A stretch of 64,000 nucleotides of DNA from Arabidopsis thaliana (GCF_000001735.4 NC_003070.9:26645971-26709970), one strand, 5' to 3'. Numbered from the stretch's first letter, positions 10,835 through 29,717 are shown. Notes: generated by a model not told the origin, from the letters alone. Numbers and translations: made by a program.

Positions 10835-13385
10835 AACCTACACTTTTTTTTTTTTTTTTTACAATGGTAATTTGTAATTGTAATCATTAGATTATGATTA
10901 TATAGTTACCATTTATATTCTTACGAGCAGGAGAAGACGTTAGGGCGTCTCTGTATTTGATCATTGTTTGTAATGCTTTGGTCTGTTTATTGTAGGATTA
11001 CATTATAACTTTAAGAACTAACAGATATATGTTTGTCATGGACTCATGTCTGTCAAGAATTTAATATCAAATAAAATTCACTATAATTTTTTTTTTGCTA
11101 ATTTCACAAACACACTTCATTAACTAATTATATGAACACTTAATTGATTTATACCAAAATCATATTGAATGCATCGCTAAAGAGAATAGTACTAGTTTTG
11201 TATCGCCAGCTTTCGTTGTTAACAAGTCCACTTTACTATTATTCTCTCGAGTTTTTTTTTGGTATCAATGTAAAGAAAATAAGAAGGTGAAAATTCTCTT
11301 GAGGTTGATGATTGTGTAAAATACCTAAGATGATATATTACAAAAAATGATATGTTTTCAAAGGAAAATATTCATGTTTTAAATAGCTTTTTATGAAAGT
11401 CACGAGTTCAAAATTTGATGTTAAGGAGAATAAATACTACTAGTTTATGTGCTACAGTAAACAAAAAAAAAATTGTGAACCAAAAGAGCTCACATGTTGA
11501 TTACGAAAACAGAGAGATTCTCTTCACAAGCGGAAAGATCTTATAGATATTATTATTTAGAGGCAGATAAATAATTGTAGGAAAGTAATAATGGTGAAGG
11601 AGATGCACATAAGCAAAAGTTTGGTGAGGAGGACAAAAAAGAGAGCTTAACCTCTAAATTCATCACCAAAAACACGTTCATATATATGAGTGGATAAGAA
11701 CGATCGTCGTGGTCTTATCATTTTGCGTATCCTCTCTCTCGTGTATATGTTGTATCATCATTTACTCACTTGTCCTTTCATGCCCCCACCAAGTTGTGCA
11801 ATTTGAACTACCACTACACAATTCAAAAGTACATTGTTGGGGCTAAGTTTAGTCCTTTTGTGTTTAGATTGTTTCATGAATTGATGGATTTATGATTCCC
11901 AACACTCATTTTGTGTTATCTCCTTCACTCTCCATTTCAATTAGTACTCTCTTTTACTTTATAAAATTAAACAAAACTTGTACTCTGCTTCACATTTTAA
12001 CTCCTTTGCTTCTCTCTATCACTCGATATATAGCAACAATAAAGTGATTTAAAATCAATTGTGACATCAACATTTCTGGTACAAACCTCTATACTACATG
12101 TTCATACAAATTTTAATTAATAAATACAATTTTGATTTTGACTTTAATAGTTTCTATCACTTTACATTATTTTCATTTTTTTTTTTGAAGAAAGCCAAGG
12201 TCTCTTCTCTCTCATTTATCCATTGGTATAGAGAGAAACATAGCTTTCCCTAAAAACGTCTTCTTTTTGTTGACACAATTGTTTCCTTCATTAACGAAAT
12301 ATAAACCAAAACTTGTATTATCTCTAAGGTTTGTGTGACCATAAAATTGTTCTGAAGACAAGACAAGGTCCACAAGGACATGAATATCTGCGATAAACAA
12401 TTTCACACAAATAATCCAAAAACATAAATGTCATACGTTTTAAACAAAATACATTTTTGAGATAAACCCTGAATTTGTTTCTTCCTTTTACGGTGTGTGG
12501 TTCGAAACGATGCAGTGCCATGCCGGGTCATAAGCAGAGACAAAGTCACGATTAGTACACATCTCACATTTTTCAGATCAACAAACATCAAATAAACAGA
12601 TTAGAAGCTGAATTGTTTCAAGAGTTTCAGTGTTATACAATATCCTCTAAGAAACTTTATCAACAAGGATCACACAGCGCTAAGTAAAAAATTCCTAGAA
12701 TTATCGAGTGAGCTATCCTCGGGTAACGTCGAACTTAAACAATAATACACGCGCACTAGGTCTCATAGGCAAAGACAACAAGATGAATCATAGTAAGCAA
12801 ACGAACTCTTAGCTAACAAATTAATTTTCTTTTTCTATGGGCTTATTGGGCCGTCAACTGGACCATTTAATTTTACTAAGAAGGACAGAGATGAGGAAGT
12901 AGACCACCCCCATGAGGAAGGCCCAACAGAGATGAAATCATTATGAAGCTTGATTTGCAAAACTATAGATGGATATTTTAATTTTTAGTAGGAATCCAAA
13001 CAAACAATAAACTTTTCACACAAAACCTATCATTGAGTTTTTTAGTTTTAACTGTTTTTGCTTTTGTTGAATTTGGTTCGATGATCTTTTTTTCTCTTTA
13101 AAATCAAACTTTGGTCTGATGATTATATCAACTTGTCTAGCGAGTATTAACTAGTCGTCTTGCAAACAAATAATTCAAGTAATTGACTGCAAATATAATA
13201 AGTTTAGACACCGACATAACTCTTTCTCTTCTTCACTAATTACGGGCTTACAATACAATTGGTTAAGTAGTAGAAAATAAAGAGTGGCAATAACATTAAA
13301 AAAGAAAAAAAAGGGTTTTAGGGTGGCCTAAAGTTTCCAGCACACCTCTAATAGGATAGAGAGTAATAAGTAATAAGGCCCTCCC
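10835..13385. other. Intergenic between JAZ9 and GH9B1 (convergent ends)
   Basis: The two genes converge, so this stretch contains two 3' ends and no expected promoter for either. A long T-run at 10846-10860 lies in the JAZ9 3' UTR. The rest is AT-rich; short frames near 12212-12591 show no family features and I do not call them. Confidence 0.5.
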
Positions 13386-16300
13386 TCATCGCCAAGTAGA
13401 ATGGGCGGAGAAGTAACCGAGAAGGCCCACTAGTGGTGCATTGATATAAGTCGTGGGCTCAGACTGCTGAAAGTAAGGTCTTGAATCCGGAAAAGCATCA
13501 GTGACATTAGGTCCACCGACTACAGCACCAACCAAAAGGTTTGGGTTAGGATTTGGGCTTAGGAAATAGCGAGAGCCTTCTTTGCACCCTATGTGGCTTG
13601 GATGGGCTGAAACCGAAGGAACCGAGCTACCACGGTGATGAATCCTACGTGGAAACTTTTGACCGTATCCAACCATGTAAGACAGTCCCATCGGGTTGTC
13701 TCCGAGAATGTAATCCACCTGTTCACATATCACAAAAACAATAAGGCTTTGGTCCCAAAGAGCAAAACGGCTATGTATTTTGTTTTTGGTCTGAAATTTG
13801 GGACCAATGTTTTTTTTTTTTTTAATCTCTTACCTGACGCTTGGCGATTTGACGGAGGAGAGATGGGGAAGCAGTTAATTCGCCACAAGGCACAACCTTT
13901 TTGGCATGGCTCAGATAATTAGAGTAAGCCAATAGGAGGAAAGATAGTGATGTTACATGTTGCATGTTACTCCCTCCAGTCTTCACTAGTAGCCCTCCTG
14001 TGATATGTAAGACAAAAAGAAATCAGATTACTACTAATTAATTAAAGATAAGCATAGAAAAAAGTTTGAATTTTTTAGAAGGAAAAAGACAAAAGTAAAT
14101 CACGTGAATGTGGGAAAAGTACTTTGATATTGAGAAAAAAAATGATGGGGTTTTGTATTATTACCTCGAGAGTATTGGACTTGGGGGTGAGAAATTCCAG
14201 GCAATATAGAACAGATAAACCCATCTGCGTTCTGCTTGAAAGACTCAAAATACTCTGCTTTTCCCATTAACACTTCCTGTAATTTCAAAACAAGAAGCAA
14301 AAAAACACTATAAAGACAAAGACTAAATATAAATAACAAGAAAGAACAAGGGCCTTGAGACAGAGCGCCATGTGAAAAACTGAGATGGTGAAAGGCCCTT
14401 GACAAATCAATCTGATCAGTATAGCAAAAAGAGACCGTTGAGAAATGACAAAAACAAAAAGAAACCACTTAGGCTATTGCAGCAGAATGGGAACTGGTAA
14501 GGGACACACGATACTTTATTTATTGTTTTCTCAGCCTTTTGAGTTTTGAGCCACATGCTTTGTAACAGTAACCAAAGACTTCTCTACCCCTTTCCTTCTT
14601 TTACTGTCCCCACTTGACCCAATAGGCCTGATGCTCTGATTCTGATACTTGTAATAATAATGTTGCTATATACCTTAGTTTTTACTTACTCTATATCCAA
14701 AACCACAAATATGATACACCACATGCAAACTCACAAAATCATACTGTATACATTTCACCTACCTACATTGGATTATCAAGTTTATATATTATATAATATA
14801 GATATATGCGAAAAATGCACACTCTTTTTTATCCATTCACTAGTCAAGTAGTCATGGATCATGGGTCCATGTGAGGCTCTGGCTTCCAATTGGTAATGTT
14901 ATATTATTAAAATTATATGAAGCCAAATCTAGGAGGTATGTTGAGCACACACTGGACAAAAAAAGGGGAATGTCCAATGAGGTATGTCTTACCTTAAGAT
15001 TTAGCTCCCACATCACATGACCATTTCTAATTGGCTAATTCCCATTATTCATCATCATGTGCAAGGTCCAATCATCCATCCCCCATTCTATCTTCTCTAA
15101 TTTAATATCCCATATTAAGCATGACTCTAACATGATTTAGTTTTTATATGTCTACATATCTAAAGAAACGACTCGATTGGTTCACACATCTAATCTAAAG
15201 CGGGTTTGTTTTATGATAATGAAGCATATGGTAGACCAAAATAACTAGATAGGTCATAGGACATATAATTTGAAATGTGAACCCCACTTCCAATTATATG
15301 ATCAAAAGTCGTGCCACAAACACGTGATATACCAGACACAACCATCTCTCTACCTATGTTTTAATTTAATTCTTATGCTACATTAGTAAGTCCCCTTGCG
15401 ACCAAACAAACATAGAACATAAATCCAAAAACAAACAAAAAAACTCCACTATCCCCTAATACCTCCACACCAAATCTTTGACAGTTAAAAGATTAAGCAA
15501 CAATCAATGCGCATCAAAAACCATGCAATATTGACCAGAAGAATAATTAAAGATGGTTACCTTGGAGATTAAGACATTAATCCCAGCATGCTTATTGTCC
15601 CAACCAAACTCATTAATGGTATCTCCAGCCTTAAGAATGACCTCGTTCTTCACAATGAATTCTCTGTACGCTCGTTTCCTCGAGGCTTTGTGTAGCCATG
15701 CCGCTCCCCACAGTAACTCATCCTGCAACACCACCATCAGATCATGTCAGTCAAAATCAACATTTACCATCCAACGGCTGATACTAAAAATAGGTAATAA
15801 AGAGTAACTATAATACTTTACCTGGTAACCGTTGAAATCACAGTAAAAAGGACAAACCGCGTGGTAGAGACTGTTACTATACGCGCCGCGATATCTGTTA
15901 GCAAACGCGAATACCTGCGATCAACGGTACAACATTTTTATTTCAGATCCGTGAATTTGATATATCTTCTCTACGTCAGTAAAAATATTTATTCAATAGT
16001 ACATATACGTAAGAATAAATATACTCAAAAAAGTCAAATTATTAAAAACGAATCATAGAAATGAACCAACCATCACCCAAAAAAGTACTGAAATAAAACA
16101 ATTATTATAAATGCATATGGACACGAATCTCTTATCTCACAAGCAAAGAATAATTGATTAAAAATTAAAATCTTTTTGACTATTAAATTTGACTATTAAA
16201 GAAAAACAAAGAGAATATTAAAATGTTTGTAATAATTAAAATTAATTACCACAGTTAATGCTAATGGTTAAAGTGTGAAAACAGAGTAACGTACCCTAGT

Positions 16301-16992
16301 GGCACGGTCAAGTAGAAGTCTGGAATAAGCAGGATCGCGTTTTCTAAAAACGATTGAAGCGGCGGCTAAAGCGGCTGCGGTTTCACCAGCGACGTCAGAA
16401 CCAGGATGAGCTCTATCGATTTTGTAAACAGTACGGAGAGTGTCCATATCTTCAGGCCTTTCCCAACAGTTATGATCGGAGTAAGCGTCTCCGACTTGGA
16501 CGAAGACTACTCCGGGAATCGCCGTCGCTTTAAGGAGGTAATCTGTTCCCCATTTAACAGCTTTCACGGCGTTTCTAAGCTCAGGTCCCATGGTTTTACC
16601 GAAATCGATTATACTCCATGAAAGCATCGTTGTTGTGAACGCCATCGGAAAACCGAACTTGATGTTGTCTCCGGCGTCGTAGTAACCACCGGATAAGTCA
16701 ACCTGAGATTTTTGAAATATCGTCGGAAAAGTTAGAGATTAGAAGAAGGAGAAGTTTGAAATGTATGTTAGTAGAGTAGACTTACGCCGGCGGAGGAACC
16801 GTCGCGTAATGCTGAGTCACGGCGCCATTTTAAGCGTTGATCTGGAGGGAGTTTACCGGAACGTTGACCTTCGAAGAAGAGAATGCTTTTACGGAGAGCG
16901 TCGCGGTAATCGTGACCGGCGGAGTAAATCGGCGGAGAGAAGAGAAGAACGGCGAGCAAAATCACCGGGAAAATTAGGGATTTTCGCGCCAT
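13386..16992 (-). CDS. GH9B1: Endo-beta-1,4-glucanase, glycosyl hydrolase family 9 class B, 492 aa
   Basis: Seven exons on the minus strand: 16786-16992, 16295-16702, 15822-15914, 15561-15722, 14165-14276, 13834-13997, 13386-13718, giving 492 residues. This is a secreted wall enzyme that cuts beta-1,4-glucan and is linked to cell expansion. A signal peptide (about 1-24) is followed by one GH9 catalytic domain. Asp78 and Asp81 of DAGD are the expected nucleophile and base region, the HHRG block is at 408-411, and [12 protein letters not shown] (458-469) places catalytic acid Glu469. It lacks a membrane anchor (unlike KORRIGAN) and a carbohydrate-binding module, which makes it class B. I start at 16992 because the signal peptide begins there; the frame is open further upstream, but that would put residues in front of it. 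Recognised as At1g70710 (CEL1). Confidence 0.95.
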
Positions 16993-17065
16993 TCTTTTGT
17001 CTCTGTTTTTTGTGCTTTCTGTTAGTGTGTGAGAGAGAGAAGGTGATAGGACCAACGAAGGGGCT

Positions 17066-17072
17066 CTTTATA
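17066..17072 (-). promoter_or_regulatory. TATA box of GH9B1
   Basis: TATAAAG on the minus strand, 74 bases before the GH9B1 ATG. Initiation about 30 bases downstream would leave a leader of roughly 45 bases. CACGTG motifs lie further upstream at 17121-17126 and 17421-17426. Confidence 0.5.
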
Positions 17073-18646
17073 CTAAAAAGGTCCTCTTGGATTCCAGAAT
17101 AAGAGCCAATGAGTGATCACCACGTGGAGGTTTGTGATTGGAGGTTTTTCCATGTTAGATTGGGTATGGAGGTTTGGATTCCGAGGCGAATTTTGGATTG
17201 ACCGGGTTTGAATAACCGGTTGGACCGGGTGGGTTATTGGATACGGGTTTTAGGGTTTGAGATTTTTAATGCCGACGGTGTGGAAGGGGAGTGGTACGCC
17301 GACGGTGTACGGTGAGAGAATCCAAAAGAGAAGTTGAAATCTGTGAGATGAATTATGAAGAAAGACAAAAATTAAAGTGAATTTTTTTACCATGTGATCC
17401 ACCGCCCTATTGGCATGCGACACGTGTTTTGATCTCAATTAGTTGATTTTTGGAGGTTTGTGATTAATTTTCTTTTTACTCTATTTAACCAAGACATAAT
17501 TAGTAAAATTACTATTGAATTTTGGTTTTTGTTTCCCCATTAATTTAGGCTTTTTTGGACCTACAATTAGAAAAAAGATTCCATCAGCCATGAAATTTTA
17601 TTTGATATATTATTACTCTGTTTCTTATTTCTTCAAACTTGTGGTTGTGGTTGTGATTATGAACATCTTAAAACTCGATGTATATAGTAACGTAATAAAT
17701 TTTTAGCTAAGATCCAGATTTCATCAATTGCAATCTGTAATCCACTTACTCATGTGATGTGTAAATGGACAAGACATCTTACATTTGGTTGATTCGAGTG
17801 TGAAATTATTATATACTTTTTTTTTTATAAAAGTTTATTGTATTCTTCTTCACTTTTATTGGAAACCTATTATATTGCTAAGTATTTCCTGTTCTGTTCT
17901 TTGTGTGCCTTATATTATGATGATTCAGAACACAGTCAATCTCAGTTTATATCTCTAATGAGGCATTAAGCATAAAGCATTGGTGCTTAAGGATACGAGT
18001 TCTTAGTTCTTAACATGCATTGGAAACAAAAGAGTTTCCTACGAACGTATAATCATCTAAGCACATTATCGATTTAAAAGACTGCTAATTGTTTTTAATA
18101 TGTTTTGGGTTTAAGTATCAAAATCATGAGATTTTTTATTAGTGAAGCTAAAGGTTAATTAACTAGTAGACCAAATCAGAGACAAATGTTCATTTAGTAT
18201 ATAACAAAATTCGGATATAATAGAATAAAATTTTAAACAAAAAAAAGCCTCATGCATGGGCATGGCACATGAAAATGCTAATCATTATGTCATACACGAT
18301 TGCTAATAGCTCCACTTAAACGTCTTAATAATTAATGAGATAGCTGGCCGAAAATCATAGAATCATTAACATGAATTTATCACTAGTAACAACAAAGCGA
18401 CTATGTAATGAATGAATCATCTTTATCCAATTTAAAAATCTTCGAATAGTACGGTTAAAATGAAATTATGCTATGCACACAAAAAAAGAAACACAAAATG
18501 CCAAAAACCTTATCCGACGCCGTTTTTGGTGGGAAAACTTTGCGAAATGTTCATGATTAATGGGTACGAATGGTGTTACGGGGTTGACTAACATATACCC
18601 TAAAGGATTGTTGTAAATAGTGCTGATGCATGTGATCCTCTTCGCT

Positions 18647-18697
18647 GTAATTTAGCAAAATTATTTTGCCACGTAATTTAGCAAAATTATTTTGCCA
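18647..18697. repeat. Two-copy tandem repeat, 26-bp period
   Basis: The same 25 bases occur at 18647-18671 and 18673-18697, separated by one C. Each copy contains GCAAAATTATTTTGC, which is nearly palindromic. Confidence 0.9.
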
Positions 18698-19000
18698 AAA
18701 GAAAGAAATGGACGGGTAAGTAAAAAAGAGAACAGAAAAAGTAACATGGATATGATGATACCGTGATGTCTTTAAATCCGCCTCTAATTGAGGCCGATTG
18801 ATTAGTGTCTTTGGGTCATATAAACGTAGACAATAAGTTCTCGTTGTATTGGTTTTGGACCAGTTGATTCAATAGGTTTTATGGGATATTTGAGGAACAT
18901 TAATTGTTGTTCTACATTATCATTGTCTAATGTCTATAGTCTCTATGAATTTGTTTCTAATAGCTAAAAAGAAACCTAAGAGATCAAAACGAATCAAAAC

Positions 19001-19076
19001 TATTGTATAATAGGTTATACTGATGGTTTTGATCAAACTATTGTATAATAGGTTATACTGATGGTTTTGATCAAAC
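19001..19076. repeat. Perfect two-copy tandem repeat, 38-bp unit
   Basis: The unit beginning TATTGTATAATAGGTTATAC occurs at 19001-19038 and again without a mismatch at 19039-19076. Identical copies suggest a recent local duplication. Confidence 0.95.
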
Positions 19077-20420
19077 AATAATATCAACATAGAAAGTGAT
19101 TAAAGCAATGGATATAATTATTAGAACTAAATATTGACGATTCTAACAAGTCAATTTACTTTCACTCATATGCATGTTCATGTTTTTTTAAAGAAATATA
19201 TCTAATCGTAAATAAAAAATCATGCTAAAAAATTGGAAAAAACCAAGATGGTAGAGGTAGTAGTGTGATCGAAATAAACATTCATGTATTTTTTGGACCA
19301 ACCACAATCAGATAACAACTTACTCTATATATATCAATATAATACAGAATGGATAATTTGTTCATTTATCGGTGATATGCATGAACCATCATCATATATT
19401 CGTTGCCACTAGCGTTCCTAGAACACGACATCATATTAAACATGCATGATATAGGTCCAGATGTTAATTCCGTATGCACCATATAATGTAAGAAACTTTT
19501 GATACGTTTCAACATATTGATTCTGTGTGATGGCAAGAAGACGTGAAACTCCTACTTTTGCTATGTTTGTAGCTTTTTGGGTGAAATTGACTTGTAAGAT
19601 CATCATGCAGTGCGAAACAACCATATCATTTTATTTTGTTTATATTTCAATAATCAACCGCAAAAGGCATGAACATGATGCGCTTAGTTCATTACTTCAT
19701 AATTATCAATGGTTTGTAAGAATAGAAAATGTTGTATATATATGATGCTGTAGACAGAAGAAATAACGAGGGTAATTTTGATTCGAATTACAGTACAAAC
19801 AAAGCAATGTTGTAACAAAGGTGGACGTAATTATGCAGCACACATGATGTCGTAAGTGTAATCATGTTTTGTATATATTGATGTTAATTTAAAAACTTTT
19901 AAAAGGTTTGTATAAGTTTCTATCAGCCAATACAATTATATTAGAAAAAATATATTTCGGTCATTCAGAATCCTATATGTTGAATAACCAATTAGTCAAA
20001 ATTTGATAGTATCAGTTTTTTTTTACGTTTTATATATGGTTAATACTTAGTATCCACAGTATTTTTTCACAAGTTGAGTACCACTTTTTTCGTCAGTTAC
20101 GCACTAACAACATTTGCTCTCATTGATTTGCTTGTTTAGGACCGGATGTTGTGGTAAATTATCATTTGGATCCTATGAGTTACGTCGCTGTTGAAATATT
20201 TATGGGCTAACAAAGCAGACCCAACAGAAAATATTAGAAACTAACTTCTTTTCTTTTCATATGATAAGTTCTAAGATTGGAATTCGGCCCGGCCCACTAA
20301 ACATTCATGCAGACAATTGTTGGCAGAGTATTTTTGTTCACCTCCAAACTCAACTCTCTAATTTTGTTTCTTTATAAAATCTGATATTTTTCAAAAATCC
20401 TATAAATAACTCCAAGGCTT

Positions 20421-21059
20421 ATGAATCCAAAAGAGCCAAACACATCACACAACAATATGGTAACAATGATGAGACCTACTCTCCTTATACTTCTCTTTTC
20501 CACCTTTCTCCCACAAATCCTCACCGTTGATCCACCACTCCTACCATCCAACGGCTCCGATTTCATCCGTTTGGCCTGCAACACCACACTCTACCCGGAC
20601 CTTTGCTTCTCCACTCTCTCCTCTTTTGCCAACTCCATCCAAAATGACTCAAACCGCCTCGCGCGCGTAGCCATCTCCCTCACTCTCCACAACACTCTCC
20701 ACCTTCTCTCTTACCTCCAAAACGCTTATAACCGCGACCACCCAACCCCCGTCCTTAGAGACTGCTTCGAGAATCTTAAAGATGCCGTTGACGGTATGAG
20801 AGGCTCCATGAAACAGATGAAGGAGCTTGTCTCCGCGTCTGGCTCGATCGAGTCATTTAGGTTCCAGATGAGTAATGTCAAGACTTGGCTTAGTGCAGCT
20901 CTTACTGATGAGTATACTTGTACGGACGGGTTCAAAGACGTCCACGAAGACGACTCTATCAAAGATGACGTCTGCTCTCGAGTCGATGACGTCAAGAAGC
21001 TTACTAGCAATGCGCTGGCTTTAGTTAACCGCTATGCCGACGAGTCAATAATAAATTAA
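20421..21059 (+). CDS. Plant invertase/pectin methylesterase inhibitor-like protein, up to 212 aa
   Basis: Single exon. PMEI-domain proteins are secreted inhibitors that bind pectin methylesterases or acid invertases in the wall or vacuole. A hydrophobic segment is followed by a mature domain starting near SDFIRLACNTTLYPDLC. The two close cysteines there (CNTTLYPDLC) and the later ones in DCFENL, YTCTDGF and DDVCS fit the family's disulphide pattern; the domain is helical with no catalytic site. The first ATG (20421) puts 12 polar residues before a good signal peptide; Met13 (20457) or Met16 (20466) would begin directly at it. A TATAAATA at 20401-20408 lies only 13 bases before the first ATG, favouring the later start, although a second TATAAAA at 20373-20379 could serve the first. 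Whether it targets PME or invertase cannot be told. Probably At1g70720. Confidence 0.88.
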   Translation: MNPKEPNTSHNNMVTMMRPTLLILLFSTFLPQILTVDPPLLPSNGSDFIRLACNTTLYPDLCFSTLSSFANSIQNDSNRLARVAISLTLHNTLHLLSYLQNAYNRDHPTPVLRDCFENLKDAVDGMRGSMKQMKELVSASGSIESFRFQMSNVKTWLSAALTDEYTCTDGFKDVHEDDSIKDDVCSRVDDVKKLTSNALALVNRYADESIIN

Positions 21060-21885
21060 TAATATCTCAGTCATCGATCCTTCGAGTCTTTTGTTTTTTT
21101 TCGAAACTATGAACTTTTATACTTAAAAAAGTATTAGTAAACTAAAAGTACTACTCGTTGTTGCATGTAATACTGAAAATATATGTGAGTTTTCCTTGGA
21201 ATTATTATTTACTTGGATTTATTTCAGTTTTTGCAAGTAAATGAAAACAGCAGTACTGTAAAAAGAATCAGATTCATGTCGTTTTTTCTTCGATTATTTT
21301 CTGGTAAATTAAATATATAAGTACTTTAAGAAAACGTGATAAATAAATAATTGAACATATGGTACAATTTTTATAAAGATTCTTAATTTATTAATGAAGA
21401 AGCCGATGCATAATTAATAATATTGCATGCATGCGCTGTAACTCCAATAACCCTGAAGTTTATAAAAAAAGTACACGGTTTTGAATATATATTCGAACAC
21501 TGAAGTATTGCTCACTTATTATGTTTTTTAGAAACTAAAAAAAATTCAACGAATGTGAAAGCATTATCCATTAGATTTCCCCATCAAGCCTGAGGTGGAT
21601 ACATATTAGTTCTTCAGTACTTCTCCTGAACTGATGATTGTGGTAAAAAAAGTAATGATCGACATGATCGAAATATCGAATTTTCTCCAAAGACTAACAA
21701 GTAAGAACTAGAAGTATCTATTATGAATAGAAAAAAATCATATTCAATGTACTTGGCCTATGATTTGCCATGTATATAATATAATACATCAAACAAAAAA
21801 CAATACTATAAACCTGTAACAATTACATTTCAAGATATCATATATTTCGGTTGACGCTCTATCACTATCCAATTATAATTTAAAG

Positions 21886-21890
<5 letters not shown>

Positions 21891-21920
<30 letters not shown>
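21891..21920. repeat. (TA)n microsatellite
   Basis: About 15 uninterrupted TA units, likely to vary in length between accessions. Confidence 0.9.
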
Positions 21921-21925
<5 letters not shown>

Positions 21926-22391
21926 TAAAGATGAGATAAACGAGGGAAGTACAATAATCAATAATACACTATTTTAAAGTCTTGTAATCATATATGTACA
22001 TTGTAGTTTTTTTTTACAAGTATGAACTAATACGGACAAAAGAGCCAACTCAATCAATCTTTTTGTATTTGTAACTGTGATACCATAAAGAACACTGCTA
22101 AAGAGTAAAGTCTATCAACAATTTACTATAGTTACATGAATCAATTACGTGAAAAGACTTATTTTGATTAATTAAGCATTTCTGCATAAGAAAATGCTAA
22201 TATTAAGCCTTTTGATTTTTTAATATTTTTCTTCGAGGATTCTATAATCAGTTGTGATTTCACCTAAAGTTAGACAATACTATACATAAAATCATTCTAA
22301 TTTTTTTTATACTTAAATGCTGATCTTTTTATACGAGCTAACTCTATACTTTGACTATAGAAGCAAGAGAAATAGACAAATGTATAGCAAA

Positions 22392-22434
22392 TAGCTAACC
22401 ATCAACTGTATGTTACAATGTTGATGGTTAGCTA
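22392..22434. repeat. Perfect 15-bp inverted repeat
   Basis: TAGCTAACCATCAAC (22392-22406) is the exact reverse complement of GTTGATGGTTAGCTA (22420-22434), with a 13-base loop. It is too short to be a typical miRNA precursor; it could be the trace of a small inverted-repeat element. Confidence 0.85.
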
Positions 22435-23049
22435 AAGCATCAGTCATTGTTGAGACAAAAGTTTAGTAGAAGACAACAAATATGGAGAAAGGACAGAGGA
22501 AGAAAGCCTAAAGTGGGAGGAGTGTTTGGATGGTAATGATGCCTCTCTTTCTTTTGGATTTAAAAACCAAATAAGAAAGAACCCGTGAACCCTGACTCAC
22601 TTATACAAACTAACACATGGCACAATCTGATTCACGAAATTCATGCCCAACATTAGCTTTTAACTGTCAGAATGTTTTTGTTGGTCAAGCTCAAGAGACA
22701 AATTATAAACATCTGTCTTCTGGCTTGTCATCACCACCTCTCGGGTCCATTATCTATAGTTGTACACCGTAGGTTTTAGGTATCAGTTATTGTTGGATTC
22801 GCTTTTTACTCTTGCTACGTCTCCATCTGCCACACATGCTCCAATATTGTGGCAATTCTTTTTTATTTGGAGGAGCCAAACAAAGCTAGAAATTCAATTG
22901 CCAACCTAATGTATATTCCATTAAAATTATATGTATTGAAGTATACTTGTGTAAGATAACAGATAACAGGAAAAAAGCAAAACCCAAATTCATAAGAAAT
23001 GAAGTTGGAATGAGAGTAGTATTGGAGACAGCGTCTTCTGAAAGCTGTC

Positions 23050-26756
<3,707 letters not shown>

Positions 26757-27876
26757 TTCAAATCTGAAGAAAATCGAATAAGCCTGAAGATGATAAAATA
26801 AAAGCCTTTTTACACAGTGAGTCTGAGGAAAGGAGATGAAGAGGCTAAACGAGAAGGTGACGCGTGTGGCTCGTCTCTTTTCGTTTTTTTTTTTGGTAGG
26901 ATCTCTTTTCGTCTTTTAGTGGACCTAACTTTTTACCCAAAACGGGTTAGTATATATATTTTATTTTTAATTTCCAATAGAGCCGAAACGATTACAAGGC
27001 CCAACAAGCCGACAGAGGCACGAATGGCCCAAAGAACATACATGGCAATAACTGCCTAAAAGGACACGCAGGCCCTAGAACTAGAACCTAAATAAAACAA
27101 CGAGGCCCAACCGGGCATTACCCCAAAAATGAAAAGAGAAACTTTAACTGAAGAACCTGAATCAGGTAGAAAGCAAGAAGTAACCAAGAGGAACATTAAA
27201 GCAAGAAGTAACCAAGAGGAACATTACGTTGATGTCTCTGATGATTAACACTGACGGTCTGTGATTCTTTGGCGAAGTTCACCTCTAGAGTGAACCAATT
27301 TGATTCACCCCCTTTTTAATGACAAATCAAAATACAACATTATGACATGTCATACTTTATTTAAAAATAAATGAAAACTAAAATTTGAAAAAAAAAATTA
27401 AAGAAACAAAATCTGTATATTTTAAATTAAAGAAAGTTAAATATATGTTTGTGTATTTTCTCCACTAATTTCAGTTAGTATTTCTTTTACTATCAAAATA
27501 ATTGTTTACAAAAACCCTTTTTATAAATTTTAACTGAAAAATAATTTAAAACGCATAAAAAACATTTTAGTTTTATGTTTTGTTTAAAGTAAGGTACCGT
27601 TAATACGTACAAGAGAATATGCTTTTATACGTACGAGGCCAATAGTGGGGACCTAGATAATGGGACTACAAGTGATTATTCTAATATACAAATGTAACAA
27701 ATGAATCATAATTTTTTCCCGCTAATATAACAAATCATACTACAAAACTAAATCACTACTGCAGTCAAAAAAATAAATTAATTTACTTTTCAAAAGCAAA
27801 ATTAAATAAATTATGAAACAAATATTATATATGCAGCTCGCTATTTACAATCACCTATGACCAGATTTTATGTACT
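26757..27876. other. PGM2 upstream region and kinase 3' flank
   Basis: Both flanking genes are on the minus strand, so this is the PGM2 promoter and leader plus the kinase 3' UTR. A 28-bp tandem duplication sits in the middle. No gene is supported. Confidence 0.5.
27170..27225. repeat. Perfect two-copy tandem repeat, 28-bp unit
   Basis: The unit starting AAAGCAAGAAGTAACCAAGA occupies 27170-27197 and is repeated exactly at 27198-27225, about 415 bases upstream of the PGM2 ATG. Confidence 0.95.

Positions 27877-29717
<1,841 letters not shown>

Larger units (their letters stand above)
17073..20420. other. Intergenic between divergent GH9B1 and the PMEI gene
   Basis: A 3.3-kb shared upstream region. 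The GH9B1-proximal part has two G-boxes and an 11-base repeat GCCGACGGTGT (17271-17281 and near 17298-17308). The middle holds two small tandem duplications listed separately. I see no gene. Confidence 0.5.
21060..23049. other. Intergenic between PMEI and PGM2 (convergent ends)
   Basis: AT-rich spacer with no supported gene. It contains a (TA)n run and a perfect inverted repeat, listed separately. Both neighbours end into it. Confidence 0.5.
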
